Positions 10,994-21,835 of a stretch of 64,000 nt of DNA are shown piece after piece; positions within the stretch are counted from its first letter, which is position 1, and each line of letters starts with the position of its first letter. Source of the stretch: Macrothele yani (Eukaryota; Arthropoda; Arachnida; Araneae; Macrothelidae); NCBI GenBank assembly GCA_039090855.1, contig CM077034.1, positions 13,591,970 through 13,655,969 on the forward strand, given 5' to 3'. The position numbers and the translations under genes were made by a program. The notes under the pieces are model-generated. The model saw only the letters and a program-made list of their open reading frames with translations, was not told the DNA's origin and ran no database searches.

Positions 10994-11221
10994 TTGATTC
11001 CATCTGAAAATTGTGATGAGTTTTCATTCGTCTCCACTTGTGTTCTGGAGGTTCAACCTGAGAAAAGCTGTCCTATTGGATTCAGGCTGGAATCAATTCC
11101 TGAACATTTTTTTAATTTAGGAGGAAATCTTTTTATGACTGTTTCCGTATTTTCTTCTGTAATCAAAGTTCATGTTAGGAAATTCAAGTGGACTGGAGAA
11201 TTGCTAATGTACTTTTTTTAA
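10994..11221 (+). pseudogene. Possible PC4-like fragment in palindrome right arm
   Basis: A 75-codon frame with VLEVQPEKSCPIGFRLESIP then LGGNLFMTVSVFSSVIKVHV. The second half has the hydrophobic spacing of PC4-like domains (V..F.....VHVR.F), but the lysine-rich PTKKG segment expected next is lost at a T homopolymer (11213-11220) whose length differs between the arms. A possible donor, AAG|GTGAGT, follows at about 11236. Assignment is tentative. Confidence 0.25.
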
Positions 11222-13223
11222 TTGGCAAGTGAGAAGGTGAGTTTGGGAATATTTATTATTTATTGGAATCTTAAGCGTAAATATTTTTTAGTGTTGAGGC
11301 ATACATTTAAAGAGCAATGTTTTTTAATTAAATTTTAAGTGAAATTATTTTTTTATTGAAATGAGACAAAAATTTAAGCTTTCAAGAATTTTAAAAAGTA
11401 AAAGAAATTTCTTTTTCGAAATGTTTAAAACAGTAGCAGGATGAATGCAATTGTTTTAATGGGGAACTAGTGCTTTCTTGCTAGACTTTTCTTAAGGAAA
11501 TTTGGGTATTGTTATTGGGCCTGATGTTTTCAATTAGGTGACCAATCGGGGGGATTTCTGACTGGTCTGAGAGCAATCCTTACAGTATTGAGTCGAAACC
11601 AGAGTACACGGCTTATTTTCGGGTAGTTTGAAATGTATCAAACTGACTCGCTTCATTCTTTGGGTTGAAAAAGAAGAAGCGCTCTCACTGATGACCCCTA
11701 GCCTGGGAGAACTAAACAGTCTGTGTTTTATAACAATTTCTTTCCTAAGACATTTTTCCAAATTTCAACCTCATCTATTTTAAACTCTCAAGAACTTGCT
11801 GGGACTGTTTTTACTGCATTCTGTTTTCTACCTGATTCGTTTTCAACTGAATCGAAAATAGACCTTTTAAAATATTTTCCTTGAACGAAAACGTGCTTCT
11901 TAAATTTCATAGTTCCCCATGTTATTCAATGGGAATTTCACTGTTTTTACTGAAACGTGTTTCATCAAAACCGCCCCTAAGAAAATAAGAAGTGTTCCAT
12001 TTTTTAACCCTATAAGAGAATGTACTTTTCCGAAACGAACATTATCTGTTTTCAACTTTCCCGAAACGAATCTTATCAGTTTTCAACTTTTCCTAAAACG
12101 ATCTTTCAATCAAAATTTAAACCCTTCTCAATATGAAATTAGGAATGCATTTAAAAAAGAGAGAGAGAGAGACAGAGAGAGAGAGAAAATCAACTCAAAA
12201 GAATGGTACTTTATGAAAAATAGATTAAGAAAAGAAGTTTTAAGTTACATAGGGAAAAACAAGAAACGAACGACGATATGAAGTAGAAAAAGAAGAAAGT
12301 TTACATGAGGAAATACAGAATTTGATGCGAAAAGAGCCACTTAATGCTTTGAACAGGGGAAACTTGTTTCAGTAAAAATAAATTCTTATTCTTATGATTT
12401 CTTTAAGAAAACTGACATTTTCAGTACATTTATGCTTTTCTATGAAAGTTTTTCTCAAAGGACTCGATTAAGTTGATCTCAAGTCTTTGAAGTGAATGGG
12501 AAGAAAAATAACATGTCTATGTGTTATGAGAAAATGAAAGAATATTCTTAAGACAGCGTGAAGTGAATTGAACATCAAGCAGTTGTATGATGTTTTACTA
12601 TCGTATATGTACATACATTTCGGGAAAATATCTTCTAAAGTTAGAGGGAAAAATATATGAATATTAAAAAAAAACCTAAAACAAAATCAGCTCCTTAGAT
12701 TTACAAAGAGAGTATTTGAAGTAGAAAGAGTGATGGAATGCTTTGAATAGGAATTTCTTGTTTCATTGAAGGGATTCTTATTTTGGAATTTTTTTTAAAA
12801 AGAGAAACTATCATTTTCAGAAAATTTCTGGGGGATTCGAACTTGTACATTTAACAAAATTCTTGGGTATATAGGAATTTGAAGAAAGTTTATGGAATGA
12901 AACATGAAGAGAATGAAATGGGTTGAAAGACTTAACATTCAAGCTTCGTCAATTTATTTGGTTCCTCATACAATTCTGGGGAAATTTTACGTTTTTGGGA
13001 GAACTCGTTTTTTTTTTTTTTCAAAATCAACCCTTTAGAAATTTTTAAGATAGAAAAAATATAGACTAAAGGAAATCTTAAGTAATACAAATTCTGACTT
13101 GAAGCACTTTTAAGTAAGAAAATATTTGCCTGAAGTAATTTTTCAATATCTAAGCATTGACATCTTACTAATCGCCCGTCCGAAATTAAATCCTGCGGAG
13201 GCTTGAGTTATGAGCTTTTGAAT

Positions 13224-16019
13224 TACGACACTAGCTTTGTACCTTCCTTGGAAACAGTGGACTAAATCAGGGTCTGCTTATTTCCCTTGTAGTGGTTCAC
13301 GACTGATCTCTTAAATCTTGAATGAACGGCAAAGTTCAAACGCTCTGTCCCATTGAGTCACGAGTTTTAGATTTTTGTCATTATAGACAGTTTAAGTTCG
13401 CTCAGAAAACTATGCTTTTGCAAGCTTGAGTTTGCGTTCAAAGTTCAAAACCAGAATTTAGTTTAATCTACCAAGCAAAGGGATTCAATGTCATATGAGG
13501 TTTTCCTGCAAAGCAGTAGATGCGTGAAAACAGTCGCACAAGATAGTCATTTTCCGGTAGAAAGAAAGAGAGATTCCGAAGTTAATTTCTTGGGGAAAGC
13601 GTAAAAACACTCTTCGTTCACTGGAGAGAGCGTAAAAACACTCTTCTTTCACTGGATAGAGCGTAAAAACACTCTTCTTTCACTGGATAGAGGGTAAAAA
13701 CACTCTTCTTTCATGCTTTAATTTAAACCTCGAGGAATTAGTATCTTACTATGAAAAGGAAGTTCTAAAGATTTAGGGGCATTTACACTAAAATCCTGCA
13801 ATGACTTTATTTGAAATAGTGAAGAATCGGCCTTAGAGACTAAAATACATCTGAAGATTTTATACATATTTCTGTTCAAAAGTAAAGTCAAATGGAAAAA
13901 TAAGAGCAATTAAATCGATAGGAAAAGATTGATAGGTTGAATCAGAAAAAAAAAAACTAAGAAAAAAAAAAGAAGTTTCATAAAAATAAACCAAAGTTTT
14001 AAGAATCATACAACACTGAATAGAAGGAAAAATATAATAAGTAAAATAAGGAGAATACGATATTTTCACTATGAGAGTTTGGAAACATCTGCTTTTCTTA
14101 CGAATTAGTAAAACGTGAAATAAAAATGTTTAGAGGAAGTACGGACTTAGTCGCAATGTCTCCAGAATGAAAGCTTTTTCTGCTGAGAGAATGAATAAAA
14201 AATACGATAATGAAAACCTAATTGAAACGAAAGAAAAGGTCAATGAAACTAAACGTCTAAAGAAAAAATGCGGCAGGCACAGAAGTTAAAAATGATGGGA
14301 CAGATACGGGAGAACTGGACATTTAGTGAAAGAAATATACGCGAAGTTTTGAAACATCTCAATTTAAAGCGAACTAAATGAGGGAAAGGAATGAGATTAG
14401 GGAAGTTCTTATTAACTTTGATGAGGTGAGGAAACAATAAAAATTTAGTTGTACATGAAATAAAGTAAAAAAAAAATAGCTTGTTTAAGAATATGAGTTT
14501 TGGTGAAAGTATGAAATTTTAGTTGAAATGTCATGACCAGCATTTCGAAAAGAAATAGATTGAGTCGATATGTATGGAAAAGAAGTAAGAATTTCTTTAT
14601 TTTCGCTATGGAGGTGGGGAATAACTGCTTTTCTGATGAGTTAGTAAAACGTTAAAAAATAATGTTTATGGGATGAACGGAATCACTAGCTTTGCCTCTA
14701 GAATGAGTGTTTTTTCGGACGATACAGAAAAATATACAGCCCAAAGAATACAAATTTTATCGTAAGAAAAAAGGTTTTAGATTGTATGTCTTGACAATGA
14801 ATGCTTTCTTGTTGGGACAGTCCACGAAAAGTATAGCAAACTAGGAAAGAATAAAAAAATGCATATTTGACTACATGCAAAGCTTTGAGGAATATTTTTA
14901 AGCAAGTTTGAAAATATGCTATATAAGGAAACAAAAATCTGATGACTTGCCACATCTAAAATAATCGTTTTGTTGAAATGAAATGAAAAAAAAAAAGAGT
15001 CCAAATAAAAGGAGTCACAAGTTTGACCAAGTAAGAAAAAAATTACTGTCATACTGAAAAGTTTTACGAAATTTCAAAAAAAAAAAAGATGAAGTAAAAT
15101 AGCGAAATTGGGAAGCTATAATGAATGATATGGGAAATAAAGTAAGAAAATATTGTTTCATCAGAATTTTAACTGTGAAAGACCTGTAGAGTTCTTGAAC
15201 ACACGAAAAAATTACGAGAAAATAATATTGCAAAAGCGAAAGACTCAGAATTAGCATGAAGTCATTTAACAAAAAAAAAATGACAAAGTCCAATAATTAC
15301 TGCGAACAGGAACGAAATCGTTTCTAAAGAAGCATTTCCTCGTCTCATGATCTGTAATAAAATTGAATAAAGGAAAAAGAAAAGTTCCCCAAAAAATTCA
15401 TTACATCTACACGAAAAAACTCCCTCAAAACATACAAAAAATATAAAAAATACATGATGAAATAACGTAAAAGTTATAAAAAAGAAAAGAGCGGGAATAC
15501 ATAGTACATGAAAAAATTACGAGAAAAATATTGGAAGGGCGAAAGACTCAGAATTAACATGTCTACATTTCCGCTTGATTTCCCTAAAATTTTGTCAAAG
15601 TCCAATAGTTACTGCGAACAGGAACGAAATCGTTTTTAAAGAAGCATTTCCTCGTTTCATAGTCTGAAATAAAATTAAATGTAGGAAAAAGAAAAGTTCC
15701 CAAGAAAATTCATTACATCTACACGAAAAAACTCCCTCAAAACATACAAAAAATATATAAAAAACACATGAAGAAATAACGTAAAAGTAATTTAAAAAAA
15801 TAGTGAATACGTAGTACACGAGACCAATTGACCAATTTTTTGAAACCAAATCATCGTGAGTTAGGACTTTGCTAAGACCATCAGAGCATTTTTTTTCCAT
15901 CGGAAAGAAAATTCCCCAGCATCGTTACGTAAAAATTTCCTCCGAGAAAAAATAACATCGAAGAGGAGGGAAAATCCCGCTTGAAAACCACTGGAATAAA
16001 TACAAAAAATCCCAACGGA
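13224..16019. repeat. AT-rich region of degenerate direct duplications
   Basis: No coding region is supported. A 31-bp unit (GCGTAAAAACACTCTTC core) repeats about four times at 13594-13713. A block near 14054-14180 recurs about 530 bp later at 14590-14710. A ~235-bp block at 15295-15530 recurs at 15598-15830, about 305 bp away, with the marker ACTGCGAACAGGAACGAAAT. The pattern is tandem duplication followed by decay. Confidence 0.7.
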
Positions 16020-16311
16020 CCCCACTCGGTTGTTGCCATCCCTCAAAATCAAAGATCCATCGAAAGTTCCAAGCAGCACCACCAGGAGCAGCACATCGAG
16101 TTGACATCCCTTTTTCCACTCGGTTGTTGCCATCCCTCAAAATCAAAGATCCATTGAAAGTTCCAAGAAGCACCGCTAGGGGGCAGCACATCGAGTTGAC
16201 ATCCCCCTATATCCACCCCCTTTCCCACTCGGTCGTTGCCATCCCTCAAAAACAAAGATCCATCGAAAGTTCCAAGAAGCACAGCTAGGGGCAGCACATC
16301 ATGGGGACGAT
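16020..16311. repeat. Three tandem copies of a ~94-109-bp unit
   Basis: CCACTCGGTTGTTGCCATCC begins units near 16022, 16116 and 16225. Each ends near a GCAGCACATCGAG-type sequence. The array abuts the truncated 5' end of the mariner copy that follows. Confidence 0.85.
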
Positions 16312-16419
16312 CACGTGACAAAAATTCTGACTCGGGGACAGCTGGTACAGTCTCGTGGGCAGCCAATGTTAAGTCTATGGAGGGCTGCCCCTGCAATAGA
16401 ATGCCCCATTTTCCTCTAC

Positions 16420-17250
16420 TGACGATTCGAACCATCCTGCATGAAGATTTGGGCAAAACAAAAGTCTGTGCTCAATTTGTTCCACTCACGTTAACCAATG
16501 AACAAAAATCAAGGAGAAGTGCACATTGCAGAGACATCATTTCAGCCGCTGAAAATGATCCAAACTTCTTAAAATCGATTGTTACAGGTGATGAAACATG
16601 GTGTTTTCAATATGATCCTAAAACAAAGCGACAAAGTGCGGAATGGAAGTCAAAAAACTCACCACAAGCCAAAACAAACAAGAAAAGTTCCATCGAAAAT
16701 CAAAACAATGCTCATTACATTCTTCGATAGTAAGGGTATTATCTACAAAGAATTTGTTCCAAGTGGACAAACAATTACTGGTGAGTTTTATTTAAATGTT
16801 TTGAGGCGTTTGATGGGCAGAATTCGTCGCATTCGTCCAGAATATCGGGATGAAAACAGTTGGTGTTTGTTGCACGATAATGCACCCAGTCACACCTCAC
16901 TTCTTGTTCGTAGATTTTTGGCGAAAACTAACGTCTGTGTGTTGAATTATCCACCGTATTCACCTGATTTAGCACCCTGCGAGTTCTCTTTATTACCAGA
17001 ACTTAAAATGACGTTAAAAGGGTGTTATTTTGATGATATTTCGACCATAGAAACAGCTTTGACGCGTGCTTTGGAGGCAATTCCGCAAAGTAAACTGGAA
17101 CAGGCATTCGAATCATTATTAAATCGCTGTAACAAGTGTATTGAAGCCGGAGGGACTTATTTTGAATAAAAAATCAAAACAAAAAAAAATAATTTCTTGT
17201 TTCTATTTCATTTTACAGACCCAGTCTTAAAAATTCTTTGCCACACTGTG
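16420..17250 (+). mobile_element. Mariner (SETMAR-like) transposon, 5'-truncated and frameshifted
   Basis: Two overlapping frames encode consecutive parts of one mariner transposase. The first (to ~16680) has ILHEDLGKTKVCAQFVP, then IVTGDETWCFQYDPKTK with the first catalytic Asp. The second (~16680-17169) has MLITFFDSKGI, LLHDNAPSHTS with the second Asp, YPPYSPDLAPCEFSLLPELK, and the mariner C-terminus EAGGTYFE. A single frameshift near 16680 separates them. The N-terminal helix-turn-helix half is missing. The third catalytic position, 35 residues after the second Asp, is Glu (GAG) where mariners have Asp. CAGACCCAGTCTTAAAAATT at 17217-17236 with TTTGCCACACTGTG beyond looks like the 3' terminal repeat. 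The copy sits within the putative first intron of the LRR paralog. Confidence 0.85.
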
Positions 17251-17292
17251 TACTTTAAAAACAAAATGGAATTTGAAAAATGTGGTACTTAC

Positions 17293-17404
17293 GGAATTTC
17301 TGGTAACTCGTGAAGTCGTCGCGGAATTTTTTGCCATGTCGAAAAATATCTTCAAAAACTCTTTTCAAAGACAAGTCCTCCAAACTGGGAACTGTGACTT
17401 TCAT
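17293..17404 (-). CDS. Orphan first coding exon of an LRR-gene paralog
   Basis: On the minus strand a 112-nt exon encodes 37 residues plus one base. It contains LEDLSLKRVFEDIF and ends SYQKF, closely matching exon 1 of the intact gene at 63197-63311 (LQDLSLKRVFEDTF...YQKF). It starts at an ATG preceded by an acceptor-like TTATTTCCAG and stops at TTCC|GTAAGT, giving the same phase 1 as the paralog. No exon 2-4 equivalent could be found on the minus strand between 1 and 17292. The rest may lie outside the window, or the gene may be truncated. A mariner copy, AT-rich duplications and the large palindrome lie downstream, where intron 1 would be. Confidence 0.7.
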
Positions 17405-17690
17405 TTTGTTGCCTCGGCCTGGAATTCTGGAAATAACGGAAACATAATTAAGGCATTTATCATTTGATTACAGTTTCAAAACAGGGTTTAATGTTCGTCA
17501 AATAAATTTTCAAAATCGGACGGATACTGTACGCCGAGAAATTGAATGATTATTTTTTTTTCTTCGGTTTTGATTCTTATCATTCTATATGTTTTTATAT
17601 AAGGGAGGAAATGTGTTATTTTCTAAAGCGTTTAATATGAAGTCTTTTCCATTACGCACCTTAATGAGGAACTGTCAGCTTGCTTTTCAT
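17405..17690 (-). promoter_or_regulatory. Duplicated upstream/5'-UTR intron block of LRR paralog
   Basis: Immediately upstream of the orphan exon, this stretch is a diverged duplicate of 63312-63830. The splice-acceptor region is shared, as is TTTTCTAAAGCGTTYARTAT (17616-17640 versus 63770-63795) and the following ATTACRCACCTTARTGA. Its role (intron, promoter or both) is inferred from position only. Confidence 0.55.
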
Positions 17691-18556
17691 CGACTTATGC
17701 ACAGTAACGCGTATTTCTGTCAGTGTGGCCTACAGAAGAAACTACAGAAATAGAGACTGAAATTTGACAAAACTTGCAGAGAAACATGGAAGTGTGCACC
17801 TCAGAGCCGCTCTCTCTGTTGGTGTTTTTTTTTTTTTTTAAATTCAAATTTGCAAATTTTTATTTAGTTTATTTTGTTTTTATAGCGTTCAACAATCGTT
17901 GAAAAAACTGTATTTAAAATTTCATCTTGCAATAATGCTATGCACAAGCAGCAATATTTCATTTCATCTTTTGCATAATTTTTTTTTTTTGTTTTCATTA
18001 CGCTCTTGCATATCAGTATCTCTCTATTCTAAAACAAGAAAGATGACACCGAATTTTCGGGTGTACTGAGCACGTCTTTTGAATCCGTTCTGATGCGAAT
18101 TAAATTTACCATTTGAAGCTATTCGAAATCAATGGAACCGGTATGGAAAACAGTAGTATCTGACCGAAGAAAAAATTTTCAATCGGGTTTTTAATCCCGC
18201 AGATGTTGCTGTAAACAGAAATGTCATCTTACGCCCTCTGGTGGCAGACTTTCGGATTAAGAAAAATTTGAATTTGTGTGAGAAACATTTCGCAGGGGAA
18301 ACGCTCTCCAACAAAGAAAGAATTTTTCAAGTTGGGCTCTTAGAAGCAGAGATATAGACAAATATAAGATATGCACATACGCCCCGCCCCCGCGGAAAAA
18401 ACATGCATTATTTTAAGAAGGTTTCCCGATGTGAGCTGTATCGGTTCATGAAATAATTTTTTCAATCGAGTGTTCAGGAGTTCAGATTTTACTGCAAGTG
18501 CATAGACGCGGAAATGAACTCTTACGCCTCCTGGTGGCTAAACCATTGTTTATCAA

Positions 18557-19372
18557 ATCATCATCATCATCATTGTCAACCATTATCAATCCACTGCTGG
18601 ACGAAGGTCTCCCCAAGTTTCCTCCACAACGGTCTGTCTTGTGCCAGTCTCCTCCATGTCACCCCTGCATACTTTCGAATTTCATCCACCCATCTCCCAT
18701 GTGGTCTTCTTCTGGGTCTTTTCCTGTCCCTTGGAATTCAATCTAAAATTTCGGCTGTCCATCGATGATCTGTCCTTCTGGCAGTATGTCCAGCCCATTG
18801 CCATTTCAGGGATTTAACTCTGATCATGATGTCTTCCACTCTTGTCATTTTTCGTATCCACGAGTTCCTCTTCTTATCTCTCCTGGTTATACCAAGCATG
18901 CACCTCTCCATGCTGCTTTGAGTTGTCTGCAGCCTTTGTATGTCTCTTTTAGCTAAGGTCCACGTCTCTGCACCATACGTAAGCACTGGAAGGATGCATT
19001 GATCAAACACTTTTCTTTTAAGACATAATGGCATATTGCTCTTGAAAATTATGCTGTTTCTTCCAAAAGCTCTCCAGGCAAGTTTTGTACGCCGATTAAT
19101 TTCTTCATCAATGTGACCCTCACTTGATATCTGCTGTCCAAGATAAACGTACGTGTCTGTTATCTCCAGCTTTTCTCCATCAATCGATAAATCTTCATTT
19201 CTTGTAAAAGCATTGAACATCACTTTTGTCTTCTGAAAGTTCATTTTTAATCCCACTTCTTTACTCTTGTCAGCAAGTTCCTGGATCATACTCTGTAGCT
19301 CTGATGGGGTAGTTGCAAAAATGACTACGTCATCAGCAAAACGAAGGTGGGTTAGATAATCTCCATTAAAAA
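18557..19372 (-). mobile_element. RTE-like retrotransposon copy 2, 5'-truncated
   Basis: On the minus strand this encodes the C-terminal part of the same reverse transcriptase as 575-2074, starting at NGDYLTHLRFADDVVIF (motif C) and running through LTYGAETWTLAKRD to RRTDHRWTAEILD. Beyond that a frameshift or stop interrupts the tail. The (ATG)n tail lies at 18557-18576. Motifs A and B are absent. It is nearly identical to copy 1 where they overlap, indicating recent activity of one family. It is inserted in the ~160-bp repeat array. Confidence 0.9.
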
Positions 19373-19515
19373 TATAAGAAATTATATGCGGAGAATTTCC
19401 TATCGGGAACTGCATCCCGTGCAGAAAGAATTTTTCATATCGAAGCTTTAGAAAAAGAGATATTGAGGAAAACGCAATTTACCTTTACGCCCCTTAGCGG
19501 AAAGTCTATGCATTA

Positions 19516-19715
19516 TCAAACAGAAGTCATCGCTCTTTCCACGTTTTTATAAGTGAGTCACAGAAAAATTCTCATCGGCCGTTACCGCGAATCGAACCCG
19601 GGTCTTCCAGTTACGGTGGCGGCCGATGAGAATTTTTCCGTGATTCACTTATAAGGACGTGGAAAGAGCGATGACTTCTGTTTGATGTTCCTGGTCGACG
19701 TCACTTGTCTGTATT
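19516..19715. mobile_element. 200-bp foldback insertion with tRNA-like loop
   Basis: 67-bp inverted arms (19515-19581 and 19620-19686) flank a 38-bp loop containing a tRNA T-arm-like sequence (CGAATCGAACCCGGGTCTTC, antisense). A 14-bp direct repeat AAGTCTATGCATTA (19502-19515 and 19716-19729) flanks the insertion as a target-site duplication. That length suits retroposition more than a cut-and-paste element. Confidence 0.7.
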
Positions 19716-20900
19716 AAGTCTATGCATTACTTGAAAATTTTGAACTTACATGAGAAATATTTTACACCGGATACGCTATCCAACAAAGAAGGAATTTTTC
19801 AAATCCGACTTTCAGAGGCAGAGATATGGACAGAAATAAGATAGATATCTACGCCCTCTGGTGGAGAAACCATGCATTATTTTAAGATGGAAATAACCTC
19901 AAATGTTGATTGACAGGTGCGGTATCGGTCCACGAAAGAATTTTTTCAATCGGGCTTTTAGAAGCTGAGATTTTGCTGCAAATACATACGAAACAGAAAT
20001 TTAACGCTTACGCCACCTGGTGGCCAAACCATATTTTATAAAAAAATATTAAAAAAAAAATAGTAAAAAAGTTTCCACCAGGAGCTGTATCCGATGCTTG
20101 AAGAATTTTTCAAATCGCAGTTTTAGAAGCAAAGATATCGGGGTAAGGAAAGTTTACCTTTACTCCCTAGCGGAAAATCAATGAAGTATTTGAAAATTTT
20201 GAACTTAAAATAAAAACATGTCTCACCGGAAACTTTGACCAACAAAGAAGACATTTTTCAATTCGGATCAATGGAAGCAGAGATACTGACAAAAAACAAG
20301 ATATACTATATCTACGCCCTCTGGCGGAGGAACCATGCATTATTTAAGAAGAAAATATTCCGGAAAGGTTTGTCTACGTGAGCAATATCGGTCTACCAAA
20401 TAATTTTTCCCATCGAGGTTTTAGAAGCTCAGATTTTGCTGCAAATATATCAGAAGCAGAAATCAACACTTACGCCCCCTGGTGGCCAAACCATTTTATG
20501 CCAAAAATAAGAAATTATATGCAAAATATTTCCCATCACGATCTGTATCGGCTGAAGGAAACATTTTTCAATTACGAGTTTTAGAAGCAGATATATCCTG
20601 GGAAAAACAATTTAATTTTACTCCCCTAGCGGAGAATATATGCGTAACTTGGAAAAGTGACTATGTTTAAAATAATCTTCGGCTTGAATGGAATCGAAAA
20701 GTAAAAGAATGCTTTGAATTGGATGTTCAGAAGAAGCAAATATATGGTCGGATCAAAATGTGTTTTAGATTCGATATCATCTACATTTACGCCCTCTAGC
20801 GGCGAAATTTTGCATCTTAAAATAAATAAAAAAAAACGAAATGAAGGATCATCTTTCGCACATTTCAAGCTTCCTAATGCAAAAATAATTTTTCAAATCG

Positions 20901-21635
20901 GACTATTAGTTTCCCAGATATCGTGTCTACAAACGGACGGACAACCCAATAACATATGCACGATCTTTTTTACAAAAGACGTGCCAAAACATGTAAGTGC
21001 CGCCGCCGCTATTTTAGATATTTCGCGACACTAGAAATTTAGTTCGCAGCTCAAAAAGTATTGAACACTCGAATTTTCTAGCTCGCAGCGCAAAAAGTAT
21101 TAAACACAAAAATATGAAATTTACATCGTTTGTAGAGAATTGTTCGGAGAAGACGTTGAAATAAACCGTTTTTCGATTTTCGTGATACTTGACGAGCTAT
21201 TGCATTTCAAAGTTAAGGCAAGCAAAAAAAGTGCTATTGGTTCGCCTTCCGGACACACTAACAGCAACAGAACCACAAAAGTCTGTAGGCATGTAGAACC
21301 ATGGCCGAATTTTTGCACCTTGTCGTCATTTTTTTGAATTTCGATTTAGTTTACGAGAAATAAAATTTTTAAATTTCACAAAATTCTCCATTTCGCGATG
21401 GGATCCATTTTAAAAGAAACGGATAGATGGCAAACTGTAAATCACAACACATTGTAATTTTTACAGCATAAACTCACAACTATCATTCCTCTTGTACAAA
21501 AACATTTTTAAAGAAAAGTCATTTTCTGATTTTTAAGTATTTTTTAAAGACGCAAAGAAAGATACGAGCGGCTTACTCTTCCTTCAAGCTAAATCTTCAG
21601 CGTTAACCACACATGAAAGTTCTGGTGTTCTGCAC
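20901..21635. other. Intergenic, nothing firm seen
   Basis: AT-rich sequence with a local duplication (CTCGCAGCGCAAAAAGTATT and a near copy, 21042-21105). No supported gene. Confidence 0.5.
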
Positions 21636-21818
21636 CGAAGGCGCAGTGGTCTAAACGATGGCTTCTGATCATTCGTCCGGAAGGGGTCCGGGCTCGAATC
21701 CCGGTGAGGCTTGGCTTACTCTCTCCCATTCCTGGAACCAGTGACCCTAAATTAGGGACGGGCGACAGGTTATAGCCCATTGAGTTGCTCACGGTGGTCG
21801 TTAAACCTCCAATAAAAA
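21636..21818 (+). mobile_element. SINE family A, full copy
   Basis: The tRNA-like head has box A GGCGCAGTGGTCTAA and box B GGCTCGAATCC. The body is ACCCTAAATTAGGGACGGGC followed by TTGAGTTGCTCACGGTGGTC, with an A-rich tail. Other copies: 26455-26635 (-), 26750-26883 plus 28447-28525 (+), 29387-29600 (-) and 40280-40476 (-). Confidence 0.85.
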
Positions 21819-21835
21819 AAAAAAGAAAGTTCTGG

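Larger units (their letters stand above)
18120..20900 (+). repeat. ~160-bp tandem repeat array with CTCF-like core in most units
   Basis: Units of about 150-165 bp share GAATTTTTCAATCGGGCTTT, TTAGAAGCAGAGATAT and a core like TACGCCCTCTGGTGGC followed by AAACCATGCATTAT. Core positions are about 18230, 18523, 19851, 20009, 20311, 20471 and 20789, with weaker forms near 18380, 19484, 20159 and 20622. The core matches the reverse complement of the animal CTCF consensus (GCGCCMYCTRSTGG) at 12-13 of 14 positions. An RTE fragment (18557-19372) and a foldback element (19516-19715) interrupt the array. Protein-coding potential is not supported. Confidence 0.75.
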
